This document shows positions 36,841 to 48,618 of a stretch of DNA of 64,000 nucleotides, in pieces. A program made the translations under genes and the position numbers. Within the stretch, counting starts at the first letter, position 1; every line of letters starts with the position of its first letter. The notes below the pieces were generated by a model that saw only the letters and a list, made by a program, of their open reading frames with translations, was not told the origin of the DNA and did no database searches. This stretch comes from Schizochytrium sp. TIO01. Lineage: Eukaryota; Sar; Bigyra; Thraustochytrida; Thraustochytriidae. The stretch covers positions 7,001,261-7,065,260 of the forward strand of contig SMSO01000031.1 in NCBI GenBank assembly GCA_004764695.1, read 5' to 3'.

Positions 36841-38106
36841 ATGGCGAGCACGGATTCAGTATTAGTGAATTTGCCGGTGGTGATGCCTAACCAAAATCAG
36901 CAGCAGAGTCCAGAACGGCAGCAACAGAGACATCAACACATCTCTCAACAACACCAACAACATCAAACCCAACAGCGACAAAACCAACAGCAAGCTGCTG
37001 CAGCTGTTGCTGCTGTTGCTGCTGTTCAGAATTATGGAATCACAAGCAGTGCTGCTGCGGCTGCCGCAACAACAGCGGCGGCAGCCGCGGCCGTTGCAGC
37101 TGCATCTTCTTCGCAAGATGAAGTTCTCTGTAGCATTTGCTTGCGAAGTCAACATGATGTTATCGAAGTATGTCTGACATCTTGCGGTCATTCTTTTTGC
37201 CGCGGATGCCTTGAAGAAGCACTGGATCACGGGTTGGACGGGTGCCCCATGTGTCGTTCGCCAATGAGTCGCTACAACATCATACTTCAGCGCACAGGTG
37301 AGCCCCTGGCCAGACCTGAAGTTAAATCTATCTGGGGTACTCAGTTCATTCAAGGTGGTACACCGGGTTTGGCAAGCTATCACTTTGCAGCCGATGGGTC
37401 AAAGGCCTGGATCTCATACGATCCAAATCTAACATTTTCGGTTTGGCGTCTTGATAATGGCTCACCGCCTCCAGAAATGAAGGAATTCCAAGACCCTACC
37501 TATGATCATGTTTCACGAACATTTACTGGAACAATTTCATGGACGCCAACTTCATTCCAAGGTCACTCAAAGTGGGAGTACAGAATGGAATTTGATGAAG
37601 GCTTCACACGAATTCAAGCAGGTAGCGTAAAATCATTCATGCCCAATGGCCAGATGGCCAACGAGATTTTCTTTGGTCGCGACCTGATATACCGTCGCTT
37701 CCGTGAAAATATTTATGATACTGTTTATGTGCAAATAACTGCATTCACATCTTACCTTGCCAACTATTCGGCAATGGTTGGTAAGGCATCTTATCATTTC
37801 ACCAGAGATTCATCCTGGATTTCCTATGCTACTGCACCAGATTCGTGGAGACTTGACTCTGGGGAACGGCTTCCCCTCAAGAAATACTTTGAAAACACAT
37901 CTTATGATCAAGAGGCGCGAATTTTTCGTGGCATTATTGACTGGAGCACTACGCCTATTGCGAATGCTGTGCGCTGGGAGTATGAGATGTACTTCGATTC
38001 GTCATTCAAGAAAATTGTGGATGGTACAGTTCTCACTATATTTCAGGATGGCACCCATCAGACAAAACATTTTGGTGTAGACATGATCTACGTACTGAAA
38101 GATTAG
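36841..38106 (+). CDS. RING-finger protein with duplicated C-terminal domain of unknown type
   Basis: A 421-residue intronless protein, probably a RING E3 ubiquitin ligase. Residues 20-90 are Gln-rich, then Ala-rich low complexity. A C3HC4 RING has ligands Cys97, Cys100, Cys115, His117, Cys120, Cys123, Cys135 and Cys138. After it come two related blocks of about 110-120 residues (about 165-285 and 312-421). Each has the order SYHF, WISY, WRLD.G, YD...R.F.G.I.W, W.Y.M.FD..F..I..G.V, then FG.D.IY. This internal duplication is plain in the sequence, but I cannot assign the domain; a beta-rich substrate-binding module is a guess. The start is the first ATG of the open frame. Confidence 0.85.
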   Translation: MASTDSVLVNLPVVMPNQNQQQSPERQQQRHQHISQQHQQHQTQQRQNQQQAAAAVAAVAAVQNYGITSSAAAAAATTAAAAAAVAAASSSQDEVLCSICLRSQHDVIEVCLTSCGHSFCRGCLEEALDHGLDGCPMCRSPMSRYNIILQRTGEPLARPEVKSIWGTQFIQGGTPGLASYHFAADGSKAWISYDPNLTFSVWRLDNGSPPPEMKEFQDPTYDHVSRTFTGTISWTPTSFQGHSKWEYRMEFDEGFTRIQAGSVKSFMPNGQMANEIFFGRDLIYRRFRENIYDTVYVQITAFTSYLANYSAMVGKASYHFTRDSSWISYATAPDSWRLDSGERLPLKKYFENTSYDQEARIFRGIIDWSTTPIANAVRWEYEMYFDSSFKKIVDGTVLTIFQDGTHQTKHFGVDMIYVLKD

Positions 38107-41100
38107 AGTTCTTTGGCACCACTTTGCTGAACTTATACCGGTACGGACTTGACTCTTGAGCAGTCAAACAGCTTCTCGTTTGAGTTCTCTGTGTAAATTC
38201 TATAAGTCGGAGAGGAACTCATTTTGCTTCGACTTGCCTGGCAACCCAACGCAGCTGTGTGCACATTCTCACGTTGTGTTTTTATACATATGGACTGTGG
38301 GTTAGCAAAGCCACGGTGTCGCCCAACAAAGTAAACACGTCTTAAGGATGTAGTTAGTGTGGTGCGGCGCGGTGCAGGTCTTCAAAGGTTTTATACGTGC
38401 AACGAGGCTTAGATACGTTTCAGAATCTTTATTTTTCAGCCCATTAAACCAACCGCCTACCACTTAGTCCGCTCTTCCAACGTTGTGCAGCTACTTGGAG
38501 TAGCTGCCAGCGGAAGTTCTGACATACATTAGCACCATCATCTCTGTGCGATATCACAGACAGACAAACTATTACATGTCATCGCGACCATGACAACTTG
38601 GACCGGGAACAGCGAGAAAATTTGAAACGAGTTTAATGAAAGTGTATGATTTTAAACCCACTGGCATTCACTAGCTCTGGACGATACAGATCTTCTGAGT
38701 GCCCAAGTTCTGCTGGACTCTGTGTGGCCATCCTACGTATTTCTTTTATTTCTGCAACAAGAAACTCCTTGTCTGCAAGCAAACATCGATTTTCTGCAAT
38801 TCCTCTCTGTCAAGGGTTTTTACCTAGAAATTGTAAACAAAAGTTTAATGAATACCTATCTTCAGGTTTTGATTTGGTAAATTAACGAAAACAAAATCAT
38901 GAAATCTATAGCCCTGGCAAAAGATTGAACGGCTATGCCATGAGTTAACTTTTCTTTTCTTGTATGTTTCCAAAATCGCGCTTTAAAAGGTGGATTCACA
39001 ACATTCCTTCATTCTTTTAAATTCTATGTGGTATTTATGTGGTATGTGATTAAAACAGCTCAAATAAACCATAACTTCAATATGTCGTGGCTTTGCACAA
39101 AAAGCAAATGAACAAGGGGGTATTTACCAGAAGAAGAAAAGAAGAAAAGGAGGAGCTACAGCATGTATGATATGTTTAAGATCAATTGCCACTGATCGTC
39201 TGGCTACCTGACAGTTTCATGACATCTTTGAACAAAATACGATATTCCAGTTTTGTTTCGAATGTATAGATGTATAGAACATTCAATCAAGCCAAACCAT
39301 CTGTATCCAGTACTATACCTTCACTTCCACGTCATATAAATAGTATAAAGTAAACACTTCTAATTTCTTAAGTACATGTTTTCAAATTAATGTTGTTGTT
39401 ACTACATGTATTTCTGATTCGACAATGAAATTTGTTGAAATTAATTGCATTTGCGACACAATCAGGTAGACTTCCCTTCATAATTCGATTTTGTTTAGAT
39501 TATCTCCTCTAAGCGGCTTTAGTTGATACACGATCCTAGAAGCAACACTCCTCGGAGCTTGTTATCTGAAGTTTACGATACGCAGCATCAACGTATACAT
39601 AGATTCTGCACGTAGACAGAGATAATTATAAAATTTTAAGGTATAGAATAGATTTATCGTTTTTATAAAGTATAAGAAATTCAAAAGATTGTTTTATTCC
39701 AACTTAAGTTAAGCGCTTCTTATGCTGGTGCACTTTAAATTTGTTTGCTTTGCTTTATTTTATGCTTTGACGATCATCTGTGGAAGTTTCTGAACTCGCA
39801 GATAATAGGTACTCTGGTATCTTGCTAGCGCTAAAATTCATAATGCCATTTTAACGCTTGATCCCAGAGGAGATCATATAAAACCTCTGGTTCATTGCTT
39901 TTCTTGCCTAGCTACTCTGAACGGAAGAGTGCGTTACCACCCCAATATTCACGAATGGAAAGATTCATACCATATACTACGCCAATAAAGATTTCCCAGC
40001 GAAATGGCGAGCATTTGTTTGACTTCCCATGTATGGCTTTGAGTAGAGCACTTTTTCTTGTTGCATTTTTGAACGATCAGTTGCCAAATTGCCAAACTTC
40101 CTATTGCAACATGTCTTCATTAAAAACGTTTTAGTATTAAAAAGATACAAAAGGTACAAAAGGTACTTCAAAGAAAAAATTAATCACCAAGAAAAAGACT
40201 TTTATTTTTTTTAAACTCAAAACATATTCACCTTCAATTCTAACAGTATGACAGATATTGGTAATCCGCAAGTCTTTTCTTCAAGTGCTGAGCCAGAGGA
40301 GTTTGAGATCAATGTCGAAGCGTGCCTTGGCATTTTTATGTTTTGTTTTTATTTTTAATGAAGGATTGAGCTCTGCTTCATCGGCCCTGCACGCTTTTCT
40401 CGATTGCGATTCTCAGGAACGAGTCTTAGGTTCACAGCAAGCAAATAGATCGTATTGTCGACAACAACTCAAACGTGCTTGACTCTGAAAACCACTAGTG
40501 CTCTAAGCAAGTCGAGACTCAACCAGCACGGATACGTCGTGCGCGTTGACAGATTTCCTATTTCGTAAAAGTGAATTGCGTTTTTATTTCTGTTGCTGAT
40601 TACCACCACCGCGCCAAGGCTTCGTGGGACCTTCCCACAAAGAATCAGCGCGTTGCTTTCAAGCTTCACATTGACAAATGCAACTCTTTCGACCTGTGGG
40701 ATCCTACGTAACTTGGCTTGCTTCACCCAGCCTCACAAACTATGAACAAACTGATGTACTCTTCAACTTCATAATTAATTGATCTCTTTGCTCTGTTATA
40801 CTTCTAGCCCACATGGCATGGTACTTTCCTTGAAGCAAACCTTGGGTTTGCAAAGAAATAAGTATGGAACTGCGATCACTCAAGCAAGGGCAAGACCAAG
40901 GCCGCGCTCGAGAACTACCCTAGTTCTCCCTTGTGACAACAAGCCCAGAACCTCCTTTGAAACGTTTGCTTGTTTGCACCACAACTAACTGCTCGAGCAC
41001 TACCTTGCTACATTTATAATTGTGTAGGTACATAGGTACTCGCTTGCTTGTATTTTTTATGATAGCATCGTATTGTACAAACCTAAGTCGCTGACGAGTT

Positions 41101-42229
41101 ATGCAGTACCTAAGCAAGTTTAAGACGGGACAAAGTCAATCGTTTCAGGCAAGTCCAGACAATCCACCTTGAACGAGCGAATTGTGCCACGTGTGTACAG
41201 AACGAACGTGTGCGGAAGCTTAATTGCCTTCGTTGAGAAGAAGTGGTGTCCAATATATTGTAGGAAGGCAGATAACGACGAAGTTAGTAGCTTCTGCTGC
41301 TAATACCTCCTTATACAGATCCCTAGTTGTAGATCGGCGCTCCTATGCGCCGTAATTTATACCTCGGTGCGCACTCCCTCTGCTAGCGCCTATTAGTTCT
41401 AATATTAAAAACGTTCTTTGCTCTCCGCCTCAGGCGTGTCTTTCGCGATGCTACGCAGATCCTAACTCAAAGGTAGCGGGAAAAAAAGAGCCGCGAGAAG
41501 ACAGGAATAGGTAGCGTTCTCTTGAGGCTCTTACTATTTTACGGGCCGTTCTGTTCTTTACCCGTCGCCGCGAGGTGGGTGCATGCTTATTCCTGTATCA
41601 GTTGATCTGCAGCAAGCTGTTGGCCCAGGTGTTCGCTAGTAGTGCTACTACTACTGGTTTCCTCTTCTCCTTCTCTCTTCTGTCACAGACCTCGCAACGA
41701 GAAGCCGCTCGCGCCTCGTGCAGAGCCGCAGCGCCCGCCGCCGCTGCCGCAGCGCCCTCCAGACGCTCTCCTACTTTATCGGTTCCCTTCTGCGTGCTCC
41801 GTTTCGCCGCTCCCTGTGCGTAGCTTGAAGACTTGCTGTCAACGTGCGAACGGCAGCCTCTTCATCTCTCGTTGGGCCCGTCTCATTCTCGTTTTCAGGT
41901 TCGCCTTCAACTCTTTCGGCCTCGAGCCTCTGTTGCGCTTGTGACCAAGTTGAAATCGCAGAAGATCTGCCTGCACTTCTGTGGACTGCAGACAGAGCTT
42001 GCAAGCTAGTTGACGGCTGGTGTGTAGTTCAAGCACGTGTCGTTGAATCCTTATTGTTGATACTCTTCATATCGTTGGGGTTTGAAGATTTGGTCTGCGT
42101 AGAAAGACTTTGCGTTAAGGAAAAAGGTCGGCTTGCTTGGCAATTCTATCTGAAAACCGTGGGATCTTTCTAACGTTGCGTGGAAAGTAGAGATTGTGGA
42201 AAAAGATCAAGAACTAGCTAGCTAGAAAG
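38107..42229. other. 4.1 kb intergenic region
   Basis: Between the RING gene and PP2A, both on the + strand. About 38,900-41,100 is AT-rich with nothing recognised. From about 41,400 the DNA becomes GC-rich with pyrimidine stretches, which fits the promoter and 5' UTR of PP2A. Short open frames at 41,575-42,173 overlap on both strands and carry no family motif. A spliced upstream exon cannot be ruled out. Confidence 0.45.
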
Positions 42230-43142
42230 ATGGACCTTCTTGATGGCTGGATTGAGCGCCTTCTGAACTGTGAGGCCCTTTCAGAGAATGAGGTTAAGAC
42301 CCTAACATCCAAGGCCCGTGAGGTTCCTCATGGAGGAGTCAAACGTGCAGGCTGTTAACGCACCTGTGACCGTATGTGGTGACGTGCATGGCCAATTCTA
42401 TGACCTCATGGAGCTCTTCCGTATCGGTGGTAAGACACCCGATACCAACTACCTCTTCCTTGGTGACTACGTAGACCGCGGATACTACAGTGTTGAAGTC
42501 GTTTCTCTGCTCGTCTGCCTCAAGGTGCGCTTCCCTCAGCGTGTCTTCATCTTGCGAGGTAACCACGAATCGCGACAGATTACCCAAGTATATGGCTTCT
42601 ACGATGAGTGCTTGCGTAAATACGGTAATGCGAATGTCTGGAAGGAGTTCACCGACCTTTTCGACTACTTGCCACTTACTGCTCTTATCAACGAACAGGT
42701 CTTTGGCCTCCATGGTGGCCTCAGTCCGTCGATTGACTACCTGGATAACATTCGTGCCCTTGACCGCGTGCAGGAGGTTCCCCATGAAGGTCCTATGTGC
42801 GATTTACTCTGGTCGGACCCTGATGACCGCAGTGGATGGGGTATCTCTCCTCGTGGCGCCGGCTACACTTTCGGCAAAGATGTCTCACAAACCTTTGCTC
42901 ACAACAACGGCCTTGTGCTCATTACACGCGCACACCAACTTGTGATGGACGGTTACAACTGGTCTCACGACAAGTTTGTCGTCACCATCTTCAGTGCACC
43001 AAACTACTGCTATCGTTGCGGTAACGAGGCCGCTATTCTCGAGATTAACGAGAGTCTTGAATACAACTTCCTTACCTTCCAGCCAGCTCCACGGCGTGGT
43101 GAGCCCCACGTGACGCGTCGCACGCCTTCATTTCTTCTTTAA
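42230..43142 (+). CDS. serine/threonine protein phosphatase 2A catalytic subunit (one frame break)
   Basis: A metal-dependent phosphatase, catalytic subunit of PP2A, with very strong family agreement throughout. The metal and phosphate motifs GDVHGQF, GDYVDRG and RGNHESR are intact, as are [18 protein letters not shown] and [10 protein letters not shown]. Translation should start at the ATG at 42,230 ([12 protein letters not shown]), since the family needs this N-terminal helix. However, the frame shifts at 42,323-42,329: GTTCCTCATG must lose one C (42,326 or 42,327) to join KARE-V to LMEESNVQ. Without that the protein ends early at a TAA about 30 bp on. This is a sequencing insertion, a real mutation or a +1 shift. 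The tail is TPSFLL instead of the nearly universal TPDYFL: the phosphorylatable Tyr is lost and the terminal Leu is kept. About 303 residues if joined. Confidence 0.93.
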
Positions 43143-44093
43143 TTTCACGCCGTCTAAGACCTTTCGTTTCGTATTGGTTCCTTGACTCTAGTAGGTCAGG
43201 TATCACATTTGGAGTCGCAATATCTTCTCCAAGATGGCAACGAGATATCGGGGAGATGAAGGAGAGGGGCTATATAAGCTGTAGTCTCAAATGAAAAATG
43301 TGCTAACTCCGCCAATGATGCTTTTGGCGTGTAGTGTTGCACAGAAGCCGCTGCCGCGGCGAAAGACCACACCACCCACATTTTTTCTTAACACACCTTT
43401 GGTCTCTTCTTTCTCCAGCTGCCCTTTTGTTCAACTATCCTTCTTCCCTTCCCATTTCTTTGTCAAATTACTGCCTTTCCAAAAGGCAAGCCAAAAAGAC
43501 AATAACAAATTATATACCTCTCCTTGAATGTTTAGGAATGAGGAGCAAACTGACCATGACGAAGAGTTGGCGCTGCCTTCTTTATGCCCTATATGCGCAA
43601 CCCATCTTACACTTTTTGCATCTTTTCCCATTATCTTTTTCCTTGTTGAGAAAGATGGTACTTATGCATCCTGCTGCAAACGATCAGCGCGTTTTGGCAC
43701 ATCTACTTGGGCAGCAAGTAATTAAAAATTATACGAAGCTAGCGCTTTCACTCAGCTTACTTTAACTCTTCACAACGCAATGTTTCTTTTGTTGTTTATA
43801 CATCGTTCTTTAGGATTTGGTTGTAAAAAGGAGCAATATCGCTCGCTTTCAAATTGAAGAAGATCTGACTACAGATTAATTCTACACCGCTAGATTTAAA
43901 AAGCAAGCAGCAAGACGTCTTGAGAAAAAAGAAATGAAGGGCCCCTTCTGGCAGTCCCTTGATTGTTTACAAGGAAAATATCAAAATAAGAAAGCATGTG
44001 ATTTTTGAAACAAAAATAAAGATCATCTCGATTTAACCTCAACATGACTGAAACTATCGAAGTAATAACAGTATGTTGAGGAGAAAGGAAAGA
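43143..44093. other. convergent intergenic region
   Basis: About 950 bp between the 3' ends of PP2A (+) and the Sfi1-like gene (-). It holds AT-rich 3' UTR-like DNA with no gene recognised. Confidence 0.55.
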
Positions 44094-46821
44094 CTAACCA
44101 GAAAGTGCCGATAAAAAAGCGTACTCTGACCATGCTCCCTTAGGCCCTGCTGTTGTAAGCTTAACACGAGACAATTTAGATTTTGTGACAGTCCTCCAAT
44201 ACCCAAATACACGTCGCAGCAGAGCATGCTCATAGAGTACGTTTGCGAATACTTCATCCCTGTGTATGGAAAATGACGATTTCATGGCCTCAGCTTGGGT
44301 ATGTGAGTACGCTCCATGAAGTTTTGCTAAAGTGTGATACCGAAGACGCACTGACTGACGAACCCGATCAACCCACACTTGAAAGCAACGGCGTTTGATA
44401 CGAGTTTCAAAAATGATTTGCGCACCGTGCTCAGTAAGAGGTAGAATAAGACGTTGATCAATTACACATGCTGACCATTTACGAAAAACTTTTCGTACCA
44501 ATTGTTGTCTTGCATGCCGTGCTGCCATTCCTAGTAGATAGGTTTCTGATTTTTGAAGATACCAATGGTCGATCCATTGGTTGAATGCGCGAGTCAACAA
44601 ACTTTTGCGGCGGAACATAGCAGCCAAGTGCAGTTCTCGCCGGTGTAGCTGTGTCTCTGCCGTCAACTCACACCACCGTTGCAAAGCTCTGCGCATTTGA
44701 TTGTTTTGGATCCGATATCTATAGGTCATCCACCGTGTGGACAAATAATGCCATTCTAGAAAGCAATGAGACACCGTCTTGAGTGTGAGAACTCGGTCAT
44801 AAGCACGTGCAATATCGGCATGACCAAGGACGATGTCTCGCCACGCCTTGAATGTGCGAACCAGAAGATGAAGCCGCCGTAAATTATCTGCAGCCTGGGT
44901 CACCAAGCGATCTTCCACCATATCAAAAGTATATATCTGCCAAGCACGAAGACAATTTGACAGACATCTCTTTCGGTTTGCAATAGTCGCCAATGTTTCT
45001 CGAACATCTTCTTGTGTAGCAACAATCCAATTATCTTTGAGTGCACTGAGACCCTGAGCTACCATTTTGCGCCGACGATGTCGCGTTGCGACTCGATCGC
45101 ATTTGCTCAACCATACTATTGAAATCCAAGAATTGAAGGATCTCCTCATTTGTTGGACGTCACGGAGAGCAACGGCATCGTTATCTTGGTTTTTATCGAT
45201 AGCATTATTAACGAGCATACGAAGTGCTTCCGTAGAACGACGTGCTTGCCAGTATCTCCTTGATTTATCCACTTGTGATCGCAGAAAAATGCGAGTCCCA
45301 CTTGCTATTCCAAGCCGTCGTAAAGCCTGTCGCAATCGTAAGCGATTCAGAAAAGCAAACGTGCGTCGCGCAATTTGTTCTTCAACGCAGACTTCATTCC
45401 ATGCAGCGAGCACTCGCTTCGACAGCTGATACTCGTACATGAGCTGCGCACTCTCTATCTTTAGTTCCATCCGGGTCTGAGCATCGAGACTCGCGCGCCA
45501 TTGACGCAGAGCATCAATCGCACAACGACGACGAGCCGTGTGACGAACGATTCGAGCACGAATGCTAAGAGATGCGTGTTTTCGCAATGTATCGAGCCCA
45601 AGAAACAACCCTACCATGCGCCTATAAGCATCAGCTGCCCCATCAGCCTGGCGTTGTCGTTGCAATGACGTTGCGCCATCTCTCCACCTCCGCATAGCAA
45701 ACTTTAGTTTATATTGTCGAATAGTTGAAGCTGCCCGTGTATCCAACAAATTCTTTCGCTTTTTCCCCAAAGCAAATATGCGAACCTGTCGAATTGCCCT
45801 TTTTTTGGATGCCAGCTCGAAATAGGAGTCCCCTATTACACAAAGCTCGGAATATCGACGCTCTGTTTCGACTAGTGAAGACCAGGCACCAAAGGTGCGA
45901 TACAACGTGCGAAGGCGATACATCCGCACAGCTCGATATGCTTTGCACCATGAATCAAGAGTTTCTAGTTTTCGTCGAAGAGTTATCGCTTTTGCGGCTT
46001 CACGAGTATGTTTGCACTGCTGTGCGTTAAGCATTAGCTTTTGAAAACTTCGCGCCAAAGTTCGTTGATGCTCTGCTGTGACCCTCTCAAGCTCTTTCTC
46101 CTCCCAATCACTGTCTTTGTTAGAAAATGGCTCATCAGCAAATTGTTTGTGCAAGCGCCATCTCAAGAGGGCTGCCGAAAAGTCTCGGTCTGTGGCGTTC
46201 CTAGGTTCATTACTGACATCAATCTCTTCGGGGTGTTGATTGTTACCATGGATATTCGTACCATGGCTATATGATCTTTGAAATGTTTGGAGCGAACCAT
46301 TATGGAATTTAATACGGAGTGGATCATCTACAAGTGAACTTTTGGGTGGAAGGCCAACATCCTCTGCTGCCTCCTTAAAAAGCTTGGGGGTGGCGTTTGT
46401 ACAACAGCTCTTCGAAGCGTTCGTCATCATCTTCTGAGCGCTCCCCATCTTCGTCAATATTGACGTCGCCAAAGTTCCCTGCAATTGACGAAGACGAGGA
46501 AAGAGTGGAAGATGAACTTTCTGGACCCTTTGCAATTGAAGTATTATGTCCTAAGATTGCATTCGCTTTGCTCCCGATGTCAGAAATCTCACTATACCCT
46601 GAATTTGTAGACGCTTGTCTTCGCCGCACGTGCGCCCTAAATGCAGCCTGCTCACGGCGTGTAGGCAAACGCATCGCAGTATTATTTAAGCTGTTATCCT
46701 CAGATTTGTCATGGATCTGCACAACTCGTGGCTTCACATTCATGCTAGAACTTGCATTCTCGTCATTCATCCAAGAAGCCTGATTTCTCTCTGCAGCAAA
46801 ATTCTCCATGGCGAACGACAT
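44094..46821 (-). CDS. Sfi1-like centrin-binding repeat protein (one frame break near 46,380)
   Basis: Two overlapping minus-strand frames appear to be one gene of about 905 residues. The first (46,821-46,375; ATG start MSFAMENF) gives a Ser/Asp/Glu-rich N-terminus and ends at TAA after a T run. Skipping one base at TTT-TAA continues into the second frame as KEAAEDVGLPP. The remainder is basic, helical and Trp-rich, with about fifteen segments of the type hydrophobic-x2-W (FGAWSSL, LRQWRAS, LAAWNEV, FKAWRDI, LQRWCEL, FNQWIDH, FQVWVDR, FGYWRTV) spaced about 30-40 residues. This is the pattern of Sfi1 repeats, each of which binds a centrin along a long helix at spindle poles or basal bodies. 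A role in centriole or flagellar-base duplication is inferred from the family. Other WxxW-like helical repeat proteins are the alternative. Confidence 0.75.
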
Positions 46822-46981
46822 TTTGCCAACGCTCGCTCACAACCCTGTATGCAATGTGCCCGATACCTTTCTCTCTTTGACCGTAAGCTTGAAGCTGTCA
46901 CGGTCTGCAGTTTTTGCAGCAGCAATCTTCAACAGAAGGACTTGGCTGCACTAATATACTGTTATTTGCTTCTTTCGCCCC

Positions 46982-46984
<3 letters not shown>

Positions 46985-47029
<45 letters not shown>
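46985..47029. repeat. (TA)n dinucleotide tract
   Basis: About 20 TA units, about 165 bp upstream of the Sfi1-like start codon on that gene's strand. Confidence 0.95.
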
Positions 47030-47037
47030 TATGTATG

Positions 47038-48230
47038 TTACGCTTCGCAGTCCCACCGGACGTTGCCGACAATGCGCTCTGACTGACCCGTCACTGCTTC
47101 AGGGCAAGCCAGACACAGAGCGCAATTCAAACTGCGCCGCACGACTATCCCTCTTCGTCCTTCGCCAGCGATCAGCCTCCATGTAGTACCATCAAACGCA
47201 ATCTCGCAGGGGAGGGTTTGCCAGACTTGGGCATTCCTGCTATCGCCGCTACTTTCACCGCTCACGAGCATAACAGAACCACTCTGGAACCTGCGCAGAA
47301 CGTATTTTCCTGACCCTTGTACAGGTCGTGTGGGGAACCACAGCAGAACGTTCTGCTCGCACTGGATCGGACCATAGTCGCGGAGGAGGCGTATCCAGAG
47401 CGGCATATCTTCAAGCTGTACTAGGTATCCAGAATGTTGTTTGCCAGCACGTTGAGAAGCGGACGGGTTTGATGTCGATCGGGATCTGCACTCCGCCGAT
47501 CCAGAGAGCCGGGCCTGTCAGACGTTGGACTCTTGCTGCGTGTGTGCTTGGTCCCGAGACGGCAAGGTTGAATGTAATGCGGGAATCGACCGCAAATGCA
47601 TGATGGATGATAATGACGGAATGAATGTGTTCTGCGTTTTGCAAGCTTGGCTCTAGCCGCTTCAGGCTGCGGTGGTGGCCTTGAGGTCGACGGCAACGCG
47701 TGCGAACTTCACTGCTCTTCGCTCCCTCATCTGCCCGCCAAGGCATCGTCGGGGTGGATCCCGATGTAAAGGTGGGCATGAAGAGTCACAATTTCCCATC
47801 CGCTTCCATCGCCTTAACCGAATTTGCGATCAAACATCCTGCCAACTCGCTCGGTAGCATCGCGAACTTCCTTGAGAACAGCTTGCAGCCATGCTCGCTC
47901 CCTTCTTGCAGCAGCTCTGCTGGTTGGAGGAGACGCCGAGGCAGAAGAAGTCAGTGTAGAAGAAGTCGTCAACGAAGCCGCCGTGCATCGTGCGAACCGA
48001 GTTGCACTTGGACCAGGCAGGACAAAGAGACCGTGCTGCTGCTGCGGCTTCGGCCTCAAGCAGTACTGCGAAACAAGCTTGTTTGGCTCTGCGGCTGCCA
48101 CCAAATCGTCGCCCGGAATCACCTTGTCAGGTCAAGTTGAGCTCAGCTCTTCATGCCATGGCCTGTAATAAATGCGGCTGTCTGTCTCAGCGGATAGATA
48201 ATCTGTCCTCATGATTGATATGAAAACCAT
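47038..48230 (-). pseudogene. decayed or heavily spliced gene of unknown function
   Basis: GC-rich DNA in which protein-like minus-strand segments succeed each other in changing frames. In order of transcription: 48,122-47,814 (VIPGDDLVAAAEPNKL, an Ala/Ser-rich stretch, then LQAVLKEVRDATERVG); after an in-frame TAA, WEIVTLHAHLYIGIHPDDAL; then QMRERRAVKFARVAVDLKA; then HSVIIIHHAFAVDSRITFNL and GGVQIPIDIKPVRF up to about 47,440; then AGKQHSGYLVQLEDMPLW and QNVLLWFPTRPVQGSGKYVL down to 47,038. Codon choice in each piece looks coding (many C-ending codons), but joining them takes several shifts in both directions plus stop read-through, and I see no good splice sites. I do not recognise the protein. 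Decay of a once functional, possibly acquired gene fits best. Confidence 0.35.
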
Positions 48231-48563
48231 GGCCCGAGACCATTGGAGAAACCCGCAGACACCAAGCGCCGTCTGGAGCTAGCAAAGCCGGCGAGGCGCA
48301 CAAAAGGTTGGCTCGGCAGCTGACGAAGTGGGAATATCAGCGATTGAAGCGCTTCGCTTTCGCAGAGGTGGTACTGATGATCCTGAGGGGCATAACGAAA
48401 GAGAACAATCATTAGTGAGAGAGTGAGTGAGTGTGCTTTCTTTTAGGTACCTACTAATCTTACTATTATCACTTATTTGATTTGCTGCTTTCTATTATGG
48501 GGTATTTTCTTTTTCTTTTCTTTCAAGTTTCTTTATTGTGTGATTTTCTTTTTTCTTTTCTTT

Positions 48564-48618
<55 letters not shown>

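Noticed and set aside
41575-42173. Several overlapping frames upstream of PP2A
   Set aside because: Multiple frames open on both strands, Ala/Pro/Ser-rich, most likely 5' UTR. No splice plan links them to the PP2A start.
42318-43142. PP2A starting at the non-ATG codon or internal ATG after the frame break
   Set aside because: It would lack the N-terminal helix ([15 protein letters not shown]) that is clearly encoded just upstream in the family-matching form.
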